From positions 17,019,809-17,083,808 of the forward strand of contig OX424559.1 of assembly GCA_949152475.1 (NCBI GenBank): DNA of 64,000 nucleotides. The letters are read 5' to 3'. Source of the stretch: Terebella lapidaria. Lineage: Eukaryota; Annelida; Polychaeta; Terebellida; Terebellidae. Below, piece by piece: positions 13,263 to 23,302 of this stretch. The position numbers were made by a program, and so were the translations under genes. The notes below the pieces were generated by a model. The model was not told the DNA's origin. It saw only the letters and a program-made list of their open reading frames with translations, and did no database searches. How positions within the stretch are numbered: position 1 is the stretch's first letter; each line of letters begins with the position of its first letter.

Positions 13263-13373
13263 CATTTTTTACACATCTGTATTTGTGTATTACTGTATTA
13301 CTGTACTAGGCTATGTGCCTAAACAGGAGTATGGTTACCATAACAACAAAAAGTTTGACAGATTCATGGGTTA

Positions 13374-15181
13374 TTAAGGCATTTCGGCAGAAATGCCTTT
13401 ATGGTTTTAGCAGAATTTTTTTTTTTTTTTTTTTTTCTTCTTCCGCCACTTTTGGTTTCCGGACGATAACTTTAGATTGCCTTGACGGATCCTCGTCAAA
13501 TTTTCACCACAAGTCAGAAATGATATGTGGAAGAACCCTATTCTTTTTGAGCCGGATCCGAGGTCCGTGAGGTCCGTGAGGATGAAATCAAGGCTAATTT
13601 TGAGACGGTTTCCGGACGATAACTGGAAAAATATTTACGCAATAGTTGCAGAACTCTGCATGGAGGTTCATATGCCACCAGGGAAGAACCCTATTGATTT
13701 TGGGATCGATCCATCGAACGAACTTTGACCTAGAGGTCGAAATAATTTTTTGCTGATTCATCCTTGAGGCTTCCTGCATATCTCAGAAACCGTGCATCGT
13801 AGAGCGAAACAGACGTTATTTTCGGACTCGTCGCCCTAGACAAACATGTCTAAGGGGTATTATGGATGAACTTTGACCTTGACCCGAAATTTTTTTGCCG
13901 AGTCGGCATTTTTCGTTTTCGTCGATATCTCGGAAACGGTGCTTCGTAGAGCGAAACGGACGTTATTTACGGACAAACATGTCTAAGGGGTATTATGGAT
14001 GAACTTTGACCTTGACCCCAAATTTTTTTGCCGAGTCAGCATTTTTCGTTTTCGTCAATATCTCGGGAACGGTGTGTCGTAGAGCCAAACGGACATTATT
14101 TTCGGACTCGTCGCCCTAGACAAACATGTCTAAGGGGTATTACGGATGAACTTTGACCTTGACCCGAAATTTTTTTGCCGAGTCAGCATTTTTCGTTTTC
14201 GTCGATATCTCGGAAACGGTGCGTCGTAGAGCGAAACGGACGTTATTTTCGGACTCGTCGCCTTAGACAAACATGTCTTAAGGGTATTATGGATGAACTT
14301 TCAACTTGACACGAAATTTTTTTGCCGAGTCGGCATTTTTCGTTTTCGTCGATATCTCGGAAACGGTGTGTCGTAGAGCGAAACGGACATTATTTTCGGA
14401 CTCGTCGCCCTAGACAAACATGTCAAAGGGGTATTATGGATGAACTTTGACCTTGACCCGAAATTTTTTTGCCGAGTCGGCATTTTTCGTTTTCGTCGAT
14501 ATCTCGGGAACGGTGTGTCGTAGAGCGAAACGGACGTTATTTTCAGACTCGTCGCCCTAGACAAACATGTCTAAGGGGTATTATGGATGAACTTTGACCA
14601 TGTCAAAGGGGTATTATGGATGAACTTTGACCTTGACCCGAAATTTTTTTGCCGAGTCGGCATTTTTCGTTTTCGTCGATATCTCGGGAACGGTGTGTCG
14701 TAGAGCGAAACGGACGTTATTTTCAGACTCGTCGCCCTAGACAAACATGTCTAAGGGGTATTATGGATGAACTTTGACCTTGACCCGAAATTTTTTTTGC
14801 CGAGTCGGCATTTCTCGTTTTCGTCGATATCTCGGGAACGGTGTGTCGTAGAGCGAAACGGACGTTATTTTCGGACTTGTCGCTCTAGACAACATTTATC
14901 TTATATGTATTATGGATGAACTTTGACCTTGACTAAAAAATTTTTTTGCCGAGTTGGCATTTTTCGTTTTCGTCGATATCTCGGAAACACTGAGTCGTAG
15001 AGCGAAACAGACTTTTTTTTCGGACTCGTCGCCCTAGACAAACATGTCTAAGGGGTATTATTTTAACGGTAAATTTTTTTGCGGAGTCGACATTTTTCAT
15101 TTTCGTCGATATCTAGTATATATTATAAATTAATCATCACACCGAAATGCCTCCAAGGCATCTTTAGGCCTTGACGTCTAG
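13374..15181 (+). mobile_element. Helentron-like non-autonomous element, copy 2
   Basis: Same structure and orientation as copy 1: left hairpin AAGGCATTTC/GAAATGCCTT, poly-T, a unique head, a tandem core and the right end GACGTCTAG before T. Long stretches look nearly identical to copy 1. GCCGAGT phrases lie near 13897, 14030, 14177, 14324, 14471, 14651, 14799 and 14948, so most spacings are 147-149 bp; 133 and 180 mark a short deletion and a 33-bp partial duplication. It sits just downstream of the SID-1 family gene. Confidence 0.75.
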
Positions 15182-15444
15182 TTTGCATTATATACTTGGT
15201 TGCAAGGATAAAACACACTCAACGACTAATAATGTGCTTACACAATATAAATCTAATTAAATGAAACCCAATCGATGGATGTCATGCATAACTATTGAAC
15301 TGCTCTCAGAGGAGCAAAACAAACCTGGGCATAACTTTAGAACAAACCAAGCCTTTTTGGTTTTGTAAAAACCGTCGGATTCCTTGGGAACAGATCTTTC
15401 ATACTATCAAATAAGTTTTTTTCTTGCTTCGCTTCTTTAAGAAC

Positions 15445-17341
15445 CAGGCGTCAAGGCCTAAAAAGATGCCTTGGAGGCAGTTAGGTGTAGAGACTAATTT
15501 ACAGCATACATGTTTACCATGTTTGATGATTTTGTCCTGCTTTATGATGCACACCAGTTCTGAGATATTAAAAAAAGCTGATTCAGAAAAAAAATTCCGT
15601 GTCAGAGTCGAAGTTCAACCTTGATACCCTAAAACATGTTTGCCTTGGACGTCCATTTTGATCTACAACACCGTTTCCGAGCTACGTATTGACGATATTC
15701 AAGAATACCGACTCAGCAAAAACAATTCTAGTCTGGTCAAAAACCATCCAATAATCAAATTTCCAACTACATGTTTGTCAAGGGCCATGAGTTGAAAAAA
15801 TAATGTCCGTTTCGCTCTATGATGCACCGTTTCCGAGATATGAACGAAAATGAAAAATTAGCCCAAAGGCTAAGATAGGTTACCGGACAATTTTGGTTTG
15901 GCCATGGCAGCATTGGCAGGTAACAGACCTTGAGATTTACCAATCAAGGTTCGCAGTGTAAACATATGACCTTGGGATTTACCAATCAAGGTCATCCGTA
16001 TGAACTTCGATGTAACCATTACATGTATGTGTGCGGCATTTGATATTCTATATGTTGGGTGGAATCGTTTAGGCCGCTCAGGTCAATTTACACATTCCAA
16101 GTCAGACATTTGGCACTTAAGGTCATCTGACGTCAAGTTCAAGGTCATCATTAGTTGTGCCATATATGTCTTCCTATATGTTCATAATGCAAACATGAGC
16201 TCTATCTGCAAGCATTTCATCTACAAAGGCAAATCTGGGCATTTTTTGACCCCAAAATGGCTGTTTTGACCTTTCAAGGTCATCCAAGGTCAAATTCAAG
16301 GTCACCACACAAGTCGCCATATATGACTTCCCATTTGAAAGTGCCAATTTCTAAGCTCTATCTTCAAGCGTTCTATGAGTACAGTCCGGACAGCTCCCAT
16401 TATGAAGGGAAAAAGTGCCGAAAATTTTCCAAGTCCAAAATTTTTTTCAAAGGGTGAAAATTTTTTTTTGCTCTAGAAATGGCCCAAAATGGATAGTAAT
16501 GCGATCTGGGGCGAAAAAAAATTTTTTCGCCGACCCGCCAAAAATTCAAAATGGCCGCCACACGGAAACCGGCAGATTTAGGGCAACCAAACTTATACAT
16601 ATCACAGAGGTATATGAGGGGAATCTTTTGAAACCAAAAACTCAAAACTGATCAGACAGTTTTTGAGAAAATGGCCGTCAAAGTCCAAAATTGAGCGTTT
16701 TTCGACAAAAACGGCCGCCATTTTGAAAAAAATGCGAAAATCAAAAAACAAAAAAATACCTCCTCAAAATATTTTTAGGCATTTTTGTGCAAAATTTCAG
16801 AAAGATTCGATCGTTAACTTTAAAGATAAAAATGTTAACGCCGGATGGACGGACGGACGGACGGACGGACGGACGGACGACGGACGCAACGCCATGCCAA
16901 TAGGTTATCGGACCAAAGGTCCGGTAACCTAAAATACTGACTCTGCAATAATTTGAGATCAAGGGCAAAGCTCATTCCAAATACCCTAAGACGTGTTTGT
17001 TTAGGACAGTCCGAAAATAACTTCCGTTTAGCTCTACAACGCACAGTTTCCAAGATATGAAGGATGACTCGGCAAAAACTCTTTCGACCTCTAGGTCAAA
17101 GGTCGTTCGAGCATACAGGTATGACTCCAAAATCGATGGACCTCCACGCACAGTTTTGCAGCCATTGTGTGAATAGTTCTCGAATTATTGCGCAATAACG
17201 AAGTCCAAAAATTGACATTGATTTTATCCTCACGTGGGTTACGGCTCCAAAACTGTACAGCACATCTGGATAACATGTCTGATCAGTGGTGAAAATTTCA
17301 AGTAGATCCGTTGAGGCGTTCTCGAGTCCGAAATGCCTTAA
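15445..17341 (-). mobile_element. Helentron-like element, copy 3, old, inverted and interrupted
   Basis: Read on the minus strand this is a decayed copy of the elements at 8191 and 13374. It begins at the right with CCGAAATGCCTTAA (17328-17341) and ends at the left with GGCGTCAAGGCCT and a hairpin phrase near 15450. The phrases for the 147-bp core and for the unique head are recognisable but worn. Another repeat (15855-16935) interrupts it, so this copy is older than that insertion. Confidence 0.65.
15855..16935 (+). mobile_element. GGTTACCGGAC-family non-autonomous element, copy A
   Basis: The left end is TTAGCCCAAAGGC plus AGGTTACCGGAC. The right end is a hairpin, AGGTTATCGGACC/GGTCCGGTAACCT, so AGGTTACCGGAC forms a 12-bp inverted repeat at the two ends. 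The interior has AAGGTCA phrases, AAATGGCCGCCA phrases and a (GGAC)n microsatellite at 16849-16881. It has no protein gene. It lies inside Helentron-like copy 3. Related copies occur at about 44503, 55940, 57705 and 60905. Confidence 0.7.
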
Positions 17342-17657
17342 AATTGCGTATCGCTTAGGATTCTTGTAATTTCAATGGTTCCATCATACCATGGGAAATT
17401 TTAGTTCATGTCTCAGCCGTTTCGTAACAAACATGAAATTTGGAATATATATTTTGCATATATATCTATTGTGATGAGATAAGACTTCTTCCGGTCCTTA
17501 TCAGTCCCAGCACGACCATATAGCATGAGCGTATACAAAGAATAAGTCCGACTTGAGAACACTCCTTTATTACGACACGTGAGTTAATTCAGCATGACTG
17601 GGATGGCAACAGGTACGTTCATCTCTAATGTAACTATATATCCGAAAGTCTTATTGA

Positions 17658-18547
17658 TGTAACAAAACCATGCAACTGCCGCGCTGAAACGTTCGTTAGG
17701 AACGGTCACGTGATCTACAAAGTCCACTTGCGAAGACACCGTTCGCGGAAGAACCGTTCGCGGAAGCACGATTGCGGAAGCATCATCAGCGGAAGCATCG
17801 TTCGCGGAAGAACCGATCGCGGAAGCACCAGCGGCGGAAGTACCCTTCGCGGAAGCACGTTCGCGGAAGAGTACGCGGAAGCAGCCTTCGCGGAAGAACC
17901 GTTCGCAGACGCAGTCTTCACCACGTGGAGAAGAGTGCGGAAGATACGTTCGCGGACGAAGATGCGCGCGCAGCCACCCTGGCTATATAAGGGAGAGCGG
18001 ACGGCTGCTCTGAGAGCACTGCAACAGCGACATCGACCGTGGGGAGATCGTCACCGCCACAGCCAAGGGACTCGACGAACTCCGTGCGGACGACTCCTTC
18101 TTCAGGGCCTTAGAGTCAACCGGGATTAGACCGACTACCTGGAGAAACCATTCGACTAAACGGGACGGGAAACTTCAACGGGAAGGGACAGAGAGACGCC
18201 ACCGGCTAAGAACTCTTTTTAGTTGTGCCCTCGTGCACTATTTATTTTTGAAATGTGATCATACAGTGCTCCATGTCTGAACTTCATATTTGTACGTCAC
18301 GTGGGTGACCAGCCATACAATTGTAAGTTGATTTGATGTATATAAATCTTCAATTTATTTACATCTGAGTTGCTTCTTGCCTAAGTGAAGCCGGTAAGCT
18401 ACGGAGTGATGATACACCAGCGTTGGGGAACGCCAGATTAGTGACGGCTCTCGAATCACAACGAGCGGGAGTTACATAAAGTCTATACGATCAGAGAAAC
18501 CAGGTTTTTTGGGCCACACCGAAAACAAGTCATTACCAAACGTCACA
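17658..18547. mobile_element. Solo-LTR-like insertion inside the old LTR
   Basis: The left LTR of the old element is interrupted here; the uninterrupted version is seen at 20530-20560. The 890-bp insert begins TGTAAC, ends CACA and is flanked by TTGA on both sides (17654-17657 and 18548-18551), so it has TG...CA ends and a 4-bp duplication. A second possible LTR end, GTTACA at 18471-18476, mirrors the TGTAAC start exactly, leaving 71 bp unexplained. Promoter-like parts on the plus strand are an array of GCGGAAG boxes and a TATA box. No protein gene is present. Confidence 0.6.
17743..17992 (+). promoter_or_regulatory. Array of 12 GCGGAAG boxes followed by a TATA box
   Basis: GCGGAAG occurs 12 times between about 17744 and 17944, usually 12-18 bp apart, often as TTCGCGGAAG. 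About 40 bp later comes CTATATAAGG (from 17983). GGAAG with flanking GC is the core recognised by ETS-family factors (established knowledge), so this looks like an LTR enhancer plus core promoter. Binding itself is inference. Confidence 0.6.
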
Positions 18548-20755
18548 TTGATGATCACTTTTATATCCCACTTCTAAATTACTGTCAAATCCTCAGAGTT
18601 TCAGCAAAATGTTCACTCTCATCGAATTCTACTACAGAACAATGGGACAAGTGTGGGCACGTATGTGTGTGTCTGGTATTTTCCCGCCTGAAGTTGCGGT
18701 GTTGAGTCTGATTGGTGGATTGTGACATAGTGCCATGTTCTGTGCACGGGATGATGTGTGGTGTTAGCCTCTCCAGAGTTTACCCTTTCCAGAGCCTACT
18801 AGTCCAATAAGTCCTAAACAGTTCCTAACAGGGGTAACCCACACACACGCAGCGCGGAACAATGTGAAATAAAAATGACAATAAAAATACCTAACAGTCA
18901 AAACAAACGTTGTTAGTCGGTCTATCCGCGGTCAAGCTATAATGGAACATGCCAAATCACAATACATATATAAAGGCACAACATATATCACATTATTAGC
19001 ATATTATATAATTGCAACTGTCCTTGATGTTCTTAAAAGATCGGTAATGTTCATATGACAAACCTGGTCTATGACCAGGTTTATTGTTAATGCACGGATG
19101 TTCATTCACCCTGAAAGCGAACGGGTTAACACAACATTCATCAATGGTTTCACAACAGATATATTATTTTGACGTTGGCCGCAGTGGCTCGATAGTTCAT
19201 TGGCCTAGGGATTGCCCTGCAGTTGGGCATGCACAAGGACTGCGTCCAGATTGGTAAGCGCCTGGTCGAATGTACGCCCGTATGCTATGACATCGTCCAA
19301 GTAGCACATGCAGCGCGTCCACAAATATCCACAGAGGATGGTCTCCATGAGACGTTCAAAGGTTTCCGATGCATTGCTTAGCCCAAATAGCATGACCTTG
19401 AACTGGTATAAACCTTTCCGTGTTGCAAAGGCAGTCTTCGGTCTGCATGCGGAATCAACCTCAACCTGCCAATAGCCCGAGGCCAAGTCCAAGGCGGAGA
19501 AGTACCTCGCTCCAGCTAGCGCGTCATGGGTGTCTTGGATGTTTGACAAGGGGTAGGAGTCCTTGTGCGCCATTCAGCAAGTGATAGTTGGTACAAAAAC
19601 GGTCTTGGTCATTTTTTTCGTACACGAGAACGACCTTTAGGGCGACACGGAAGTCTGATGCATCTCAACTGAAGCATCTTGTTGACATCTTCGTCGATGA
19701 TGTATTGCTGGGTTTGTGGCATGCAACATCATCGTTGACAAATCGGCGTGGAATGTCTGGTGTCGAGCATTGCTCGACTGGATGTTCGGCAAGGTGGACT
19801 CTGTATCTTTGTCCAACTCCTGTGCCCACTGTTGCGCTCTTGTTTGGCTTGGGAGTGCGTCATCATTGATGCATCCAACTCGCAGGTCGTGCATTGACCG
19901 AATGAGAGTACAAGTAAAAGTCTGATTTAGAGTCTGAATGAGAGAGCGTGTTTGCACATACTCGTTTGCATTTATGAGGGAGTAGGGCTTGTAATGTCAG
20001 ACTCATGAAGCAGCAATAGGTTTGGATTCACCGGCGTGGTGGAGTACGACCGAGCATGGGCATCTAGGATGTCAGTCATGGTGTGTATCGGCTCAAGCGG
20101 GTCTTCTTGCAGGAAACCTTTCCTTCAGATGACTCCATCAGGGACCGACAGCTACTGACAGCTTGTACATCAGGTGCGGCTGTTTCTGGGACAGCGTATT
20201 GCTCATGGCAACTGAGCTCGGTATCGTTGGCTGGTAATCTGGTGGGCGGTAATTCATGGCTCGCCGAGAGGCATGGTCGAAGGTTGTGACATACCTTGAG
20301 TGTTCTTGCACGTATTAAATCCGAGAATGACCTTCATATACTGGTCATGAGTACTACCGGTCCTTATCAGTCCCGGCATGACTACGTAGCATGATATCAC
20401 TATGCAAGGATATAGTCCGACTTGAGGACACTCCTTTCTTTTGACACGACGAGTTAATTCAGCGCAACTGGGATGGCAACACTTACACACACAGCCTTGC
20501 ACACACTCCTCTATGAAGTCTCTCTAATGTCACTATATATCTGAAAGTCTTATTGATGATCTTTTTATATCCTACTTCTGGATTACTGTCAGATCCTCGA
20601 AGTTTCAGGAAAACGTCCACTCTCATCGAATTCTACTTCAGAACAACGAGAGGAAGTGTGGGCACATCTGGGTGTGTCGGTGCTGTGTCTGTTTGGTGGA
20701 TTGTGACGTCATGCCATGTTCTGTGCCTGGGATGGTGATGGGTGTGAGCTTCAAT

Positions 20756-22049
20756 CTCGGAATCTGTACTTGTATATATGCGCGCATTACATGGTGTAGT
20801 TTTTTAAACTAAAGTGCACATATCAGTGATCAATATCCTACCCTTCCATTTCAAGTATCTCATTGATATTCATGTCAAATTGATGCATGTGCAAATGTGT
20901 ATATCTTTTGTGACCCACTGACAATGTCTTGTGCCGCTGGTCAATGGAGGATTAATCGTATGGGAAATACTGTCAATGCTCAGCTGTCGAGAACGTTGTA
21001 CTTCAGAGGAGATGTTGTTGTGATTTTGGTTTTATACTACACTTTTTATACCACAAAATATTAGAGTCGCTGAATTCTTGATATAGTTTGTGGTCAATTT
21101 CATAATGCCAACGGATATAGACGTTATTAATGCGGCTGATAATCAATTTCTTTTGTCCAGTGTATGTTCGATGCGGATGATATATAACATGCTATTTTGA
21201 TCACCAAATTACCACCAAGTGTTGAGGTAAACCCGAAAACAGGCAGTAAGTTATTGTTCCATGGTAAGTAATCTCACCAAATTCAGGAAACTGCATCCTA
21301 AAACGCTGTCTGTTTCCTATGTAGGTAAGTTACATTTTATTGGTGGTTTATAACGTTCAGGTTCTGTGTGATTATCGACTGGGTCTTCAATCTGGCCATT
21401 GTACAAGCCTTGTAGTCTTGTATTAAACCTACGTAACAAATTTCAGCGAAATCCATTTCCAAATTGCAGAGTTATATCCCAAATAAAACATACCAGGACT
21501 CGGCTGTTAAGGCATGGATCCTGATCGATCAGCAACCTTAACTAGAAGATCCCTGGTCACTACAGACCGCCACGATCTATTCCCCACGATAAGTGCCAGA
21601 TCTTTTGGGGACCTTGAACTTGACATCAAGTGAACTTTCATGTCCAACCCAGAAGGTGGTGCCTCTGAAATCATTATCAACGAAGGAATGGTATTTGATT
21701 TTCAATGTGGCTCTACATGTATTTTATCTAGACGTTATGTCCTTCCTGACGACAAGGGAATATCTCCACATCAATTCCCGTTACTGCGGATCCCAACCGG
21801 ACGCAAAGATCACTGACTACAAGGTCATTCAACTTTGTAGAAAATTACAAACAGAATAAGTCCCTCGTCATTCCTTTCTGAACACTCACGGGTGCGATAC
21901 GCTGGGATAATGGTGAATTATCAATTTGAAACCAGCTATACATGGATGGATAGCTATACACATGCAAGGGTTAATAACCGCATACACGTATGGTATATGT
22001 ATAAACACTGTTCGTACTGTGCAAACTTCAAAATTAATATGCTTATATA
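20756..22049. other. Gene-free stretch between two retroelements
   Basis: No open frame with recognisable content. It contains an interspersed repeat at about 21104-21545, which is homologous in inverse orientation to 43803-44395. The rest is AT-rich unique sequence as far as I can see. Confidence 0.6.
21104..21545 (+). repeat. Interspersed repeat, copy paired with 43803-44395
   Basis: Read backwards, this segment matches 43803-44395 in the same order: AACGTCTATATC, the GCATTAATA phrase, CAATTTCTTTTG, AACATGCTATTTTGA, the ACC-rich block, CTATGTAGGTAAGTTACAT and a terminal CTTAACAG phrase. The match is well diverged and non-coding. The class is unknown. Confidence 0.65.
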
Positions 22050-22794
22050 TGTGAAGAATACGGTTCACTGGCCCGTATCAGGCCGAATGTCTGTGATGTT
22101 GTGCTACAGACCAACAAGCCGGCAGTTCAATTCAAACTGTTTATTGTGGTGATAGCGTCTGATGATCAATCACACCACAATCGGGGCCGCTCACACCTAC
22201 GTCGGTGATTCCCAGTCGATTATCCTAATATAGTCCTTTATATATATCTGACAGTTTATACATCCACGTTATATCAGCTTTTATATTCCTTTATGCGATC
22301 ACGGCCGTTCTTCTTGATACAATATATAATGCGACCGTTTACATTGATCACTTCTACTCAACTGCGCAGATAACTGGGGCCGAGGGACCATGTGGCTGTG
22401 TAATTTCCCGCCAGGTGTAAGCGGTGTTGTGATAGGTTGAATGTGTGGTGCAATGCGCTGATGTCACCGGGAAAGTGGGTTTCCCCGGCTCGTGTCAATA
22501 CTTGTAATGCCTGTATCTGTGCACGTGATGTATGGAGTATGTGTGTCAAGTTCTATGTTTAGAAGTCAGTGCATGTGAAGGTCAAGGTCGAGTAAACGGG
22601 GCCGAGTGTACTGAACTAGCGGGGCCGCAGGTGCGTGGTTTGACCTGTGTGTGTAACCATGACTACATGGAATTTATGCTTGTGATCGTATAGTATGTAC
22701 CTGTCCTGTATGTAAGTCATGTAGAATGAATGTTTGTTGTGGAAATGTGTAGTGCGCGGGAGGGACGGGAGTTACAGTCGCTAAAATTACTACA
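22050..22794 (-). repeat. 3' LTR of the young gypsy element
   Basis: 745 bp; on the minus strand it begins TGTAGTAATTTTAGCG and ends TTCACA. It is nearly identical to the copy at 34631-35375. Just inside it on the minus-strand side lies GAAGGGGTGTTA, a purine-rich tract fit to prime plus-strand synthesis. Four GGGCCG hexamers occur in each LTR. Confidence 0.95.
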
Positions 22795-23302
22795 TAACAC
22801 CCCTTCATTAATTCTACGCCCTCGGAATTACCCTCCCCGGACCCTACCGTCGCCAAAACTAAACAATAAAAAGCTAAGAAGTCCTAAAGGTCAAACCCAA
22901 AAACACTCACACACACACGCCGCGCGAAATGCGAAAACACTTCATACAATAAAAATTCCTAACTGTCAAAATAAACGTCAGCAGTCGGTCCGTCAACAGT
23001 CTCTACGATGATACATATACAAATACATGCATAACAATGACTGATGAAGAATGGAATGGAATGTATAAAAACAAACTCCTCGACATTCTCTAGTAGAATG
23101 GAAAAAATCACTCTTTAAAGTTCATTTCTGGAATAAAAATGGTGATTAAACTTAACTAAATTACATGTATAAAAACGAAATGCCATGACTAGGATAAAAT
23201 ATATGTATATACAACTATTTACATTAGACAAGTTCGTGACCAGGATGAATGGCCGTTCTGGTCGGGGCCGTATCCTAGGGGCCGAACAGTTCGGGGCCGA
23301 GC
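22795..23302 (-). other. 3' non-coding part of the young gypsy element
   Basis: It lies between the stop of the third ORF and the 3' LTR. It starts next to the LTR with the purine tract. The segment around 22870-22990 has a clear diverged counterpart in the old element near 18800-18940, which is what ties the two elements to one lineage. Confidence 0.7.

Larger units (their letters stand above)
11829..13285 (+). other. 3' untranslated region of the SID-1 family gene
   Basis: After the stop codon the sequence is AT-rich and non-coding. Two AATAAA signals (11993 and 13257) would give a short 3' UTR of about 190 nt or a long one of about 1.45 kb. A degenerate short repeat built on GGTTATGAGA and GCACAA lies at about 12010-12310. 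Confidence 0.55.
17473..20755 (-). mobile_element. Old, internally deleted Ty3/gypsy-like LTR retroelement
   Basis: Two diverged LTR copies of about 410 bp lie at about 17473-17657 joined to 18548-18773, and at about 20346-20755 (shared phrases GGTCCTTATCAGTCCC, AACTGGGATGGCAAC, ATTCTACT and CAGAACAA). Only about 1.6 kb lies between them. It holds, on the minus strand, remnants similar to the young element at 22050: a 3' non-coding piece near 18780-18950, part of reverse transcriptase near 19205-19700 and part of gag near 20060-20290. It is heavily broken, with most of the interior missing. LTR divergence and loss of sequence make it much older than the 22050 element. Ends are approximate because no clear target duplication remains. 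Confidence 0.7.

Noticed and set aside
17710-18129. A 139-codon Arg/Ser-rich frame
   Set aside because: It is a translation of the GCGGAAG box array and the LTR promoter; no domain and no independent support.
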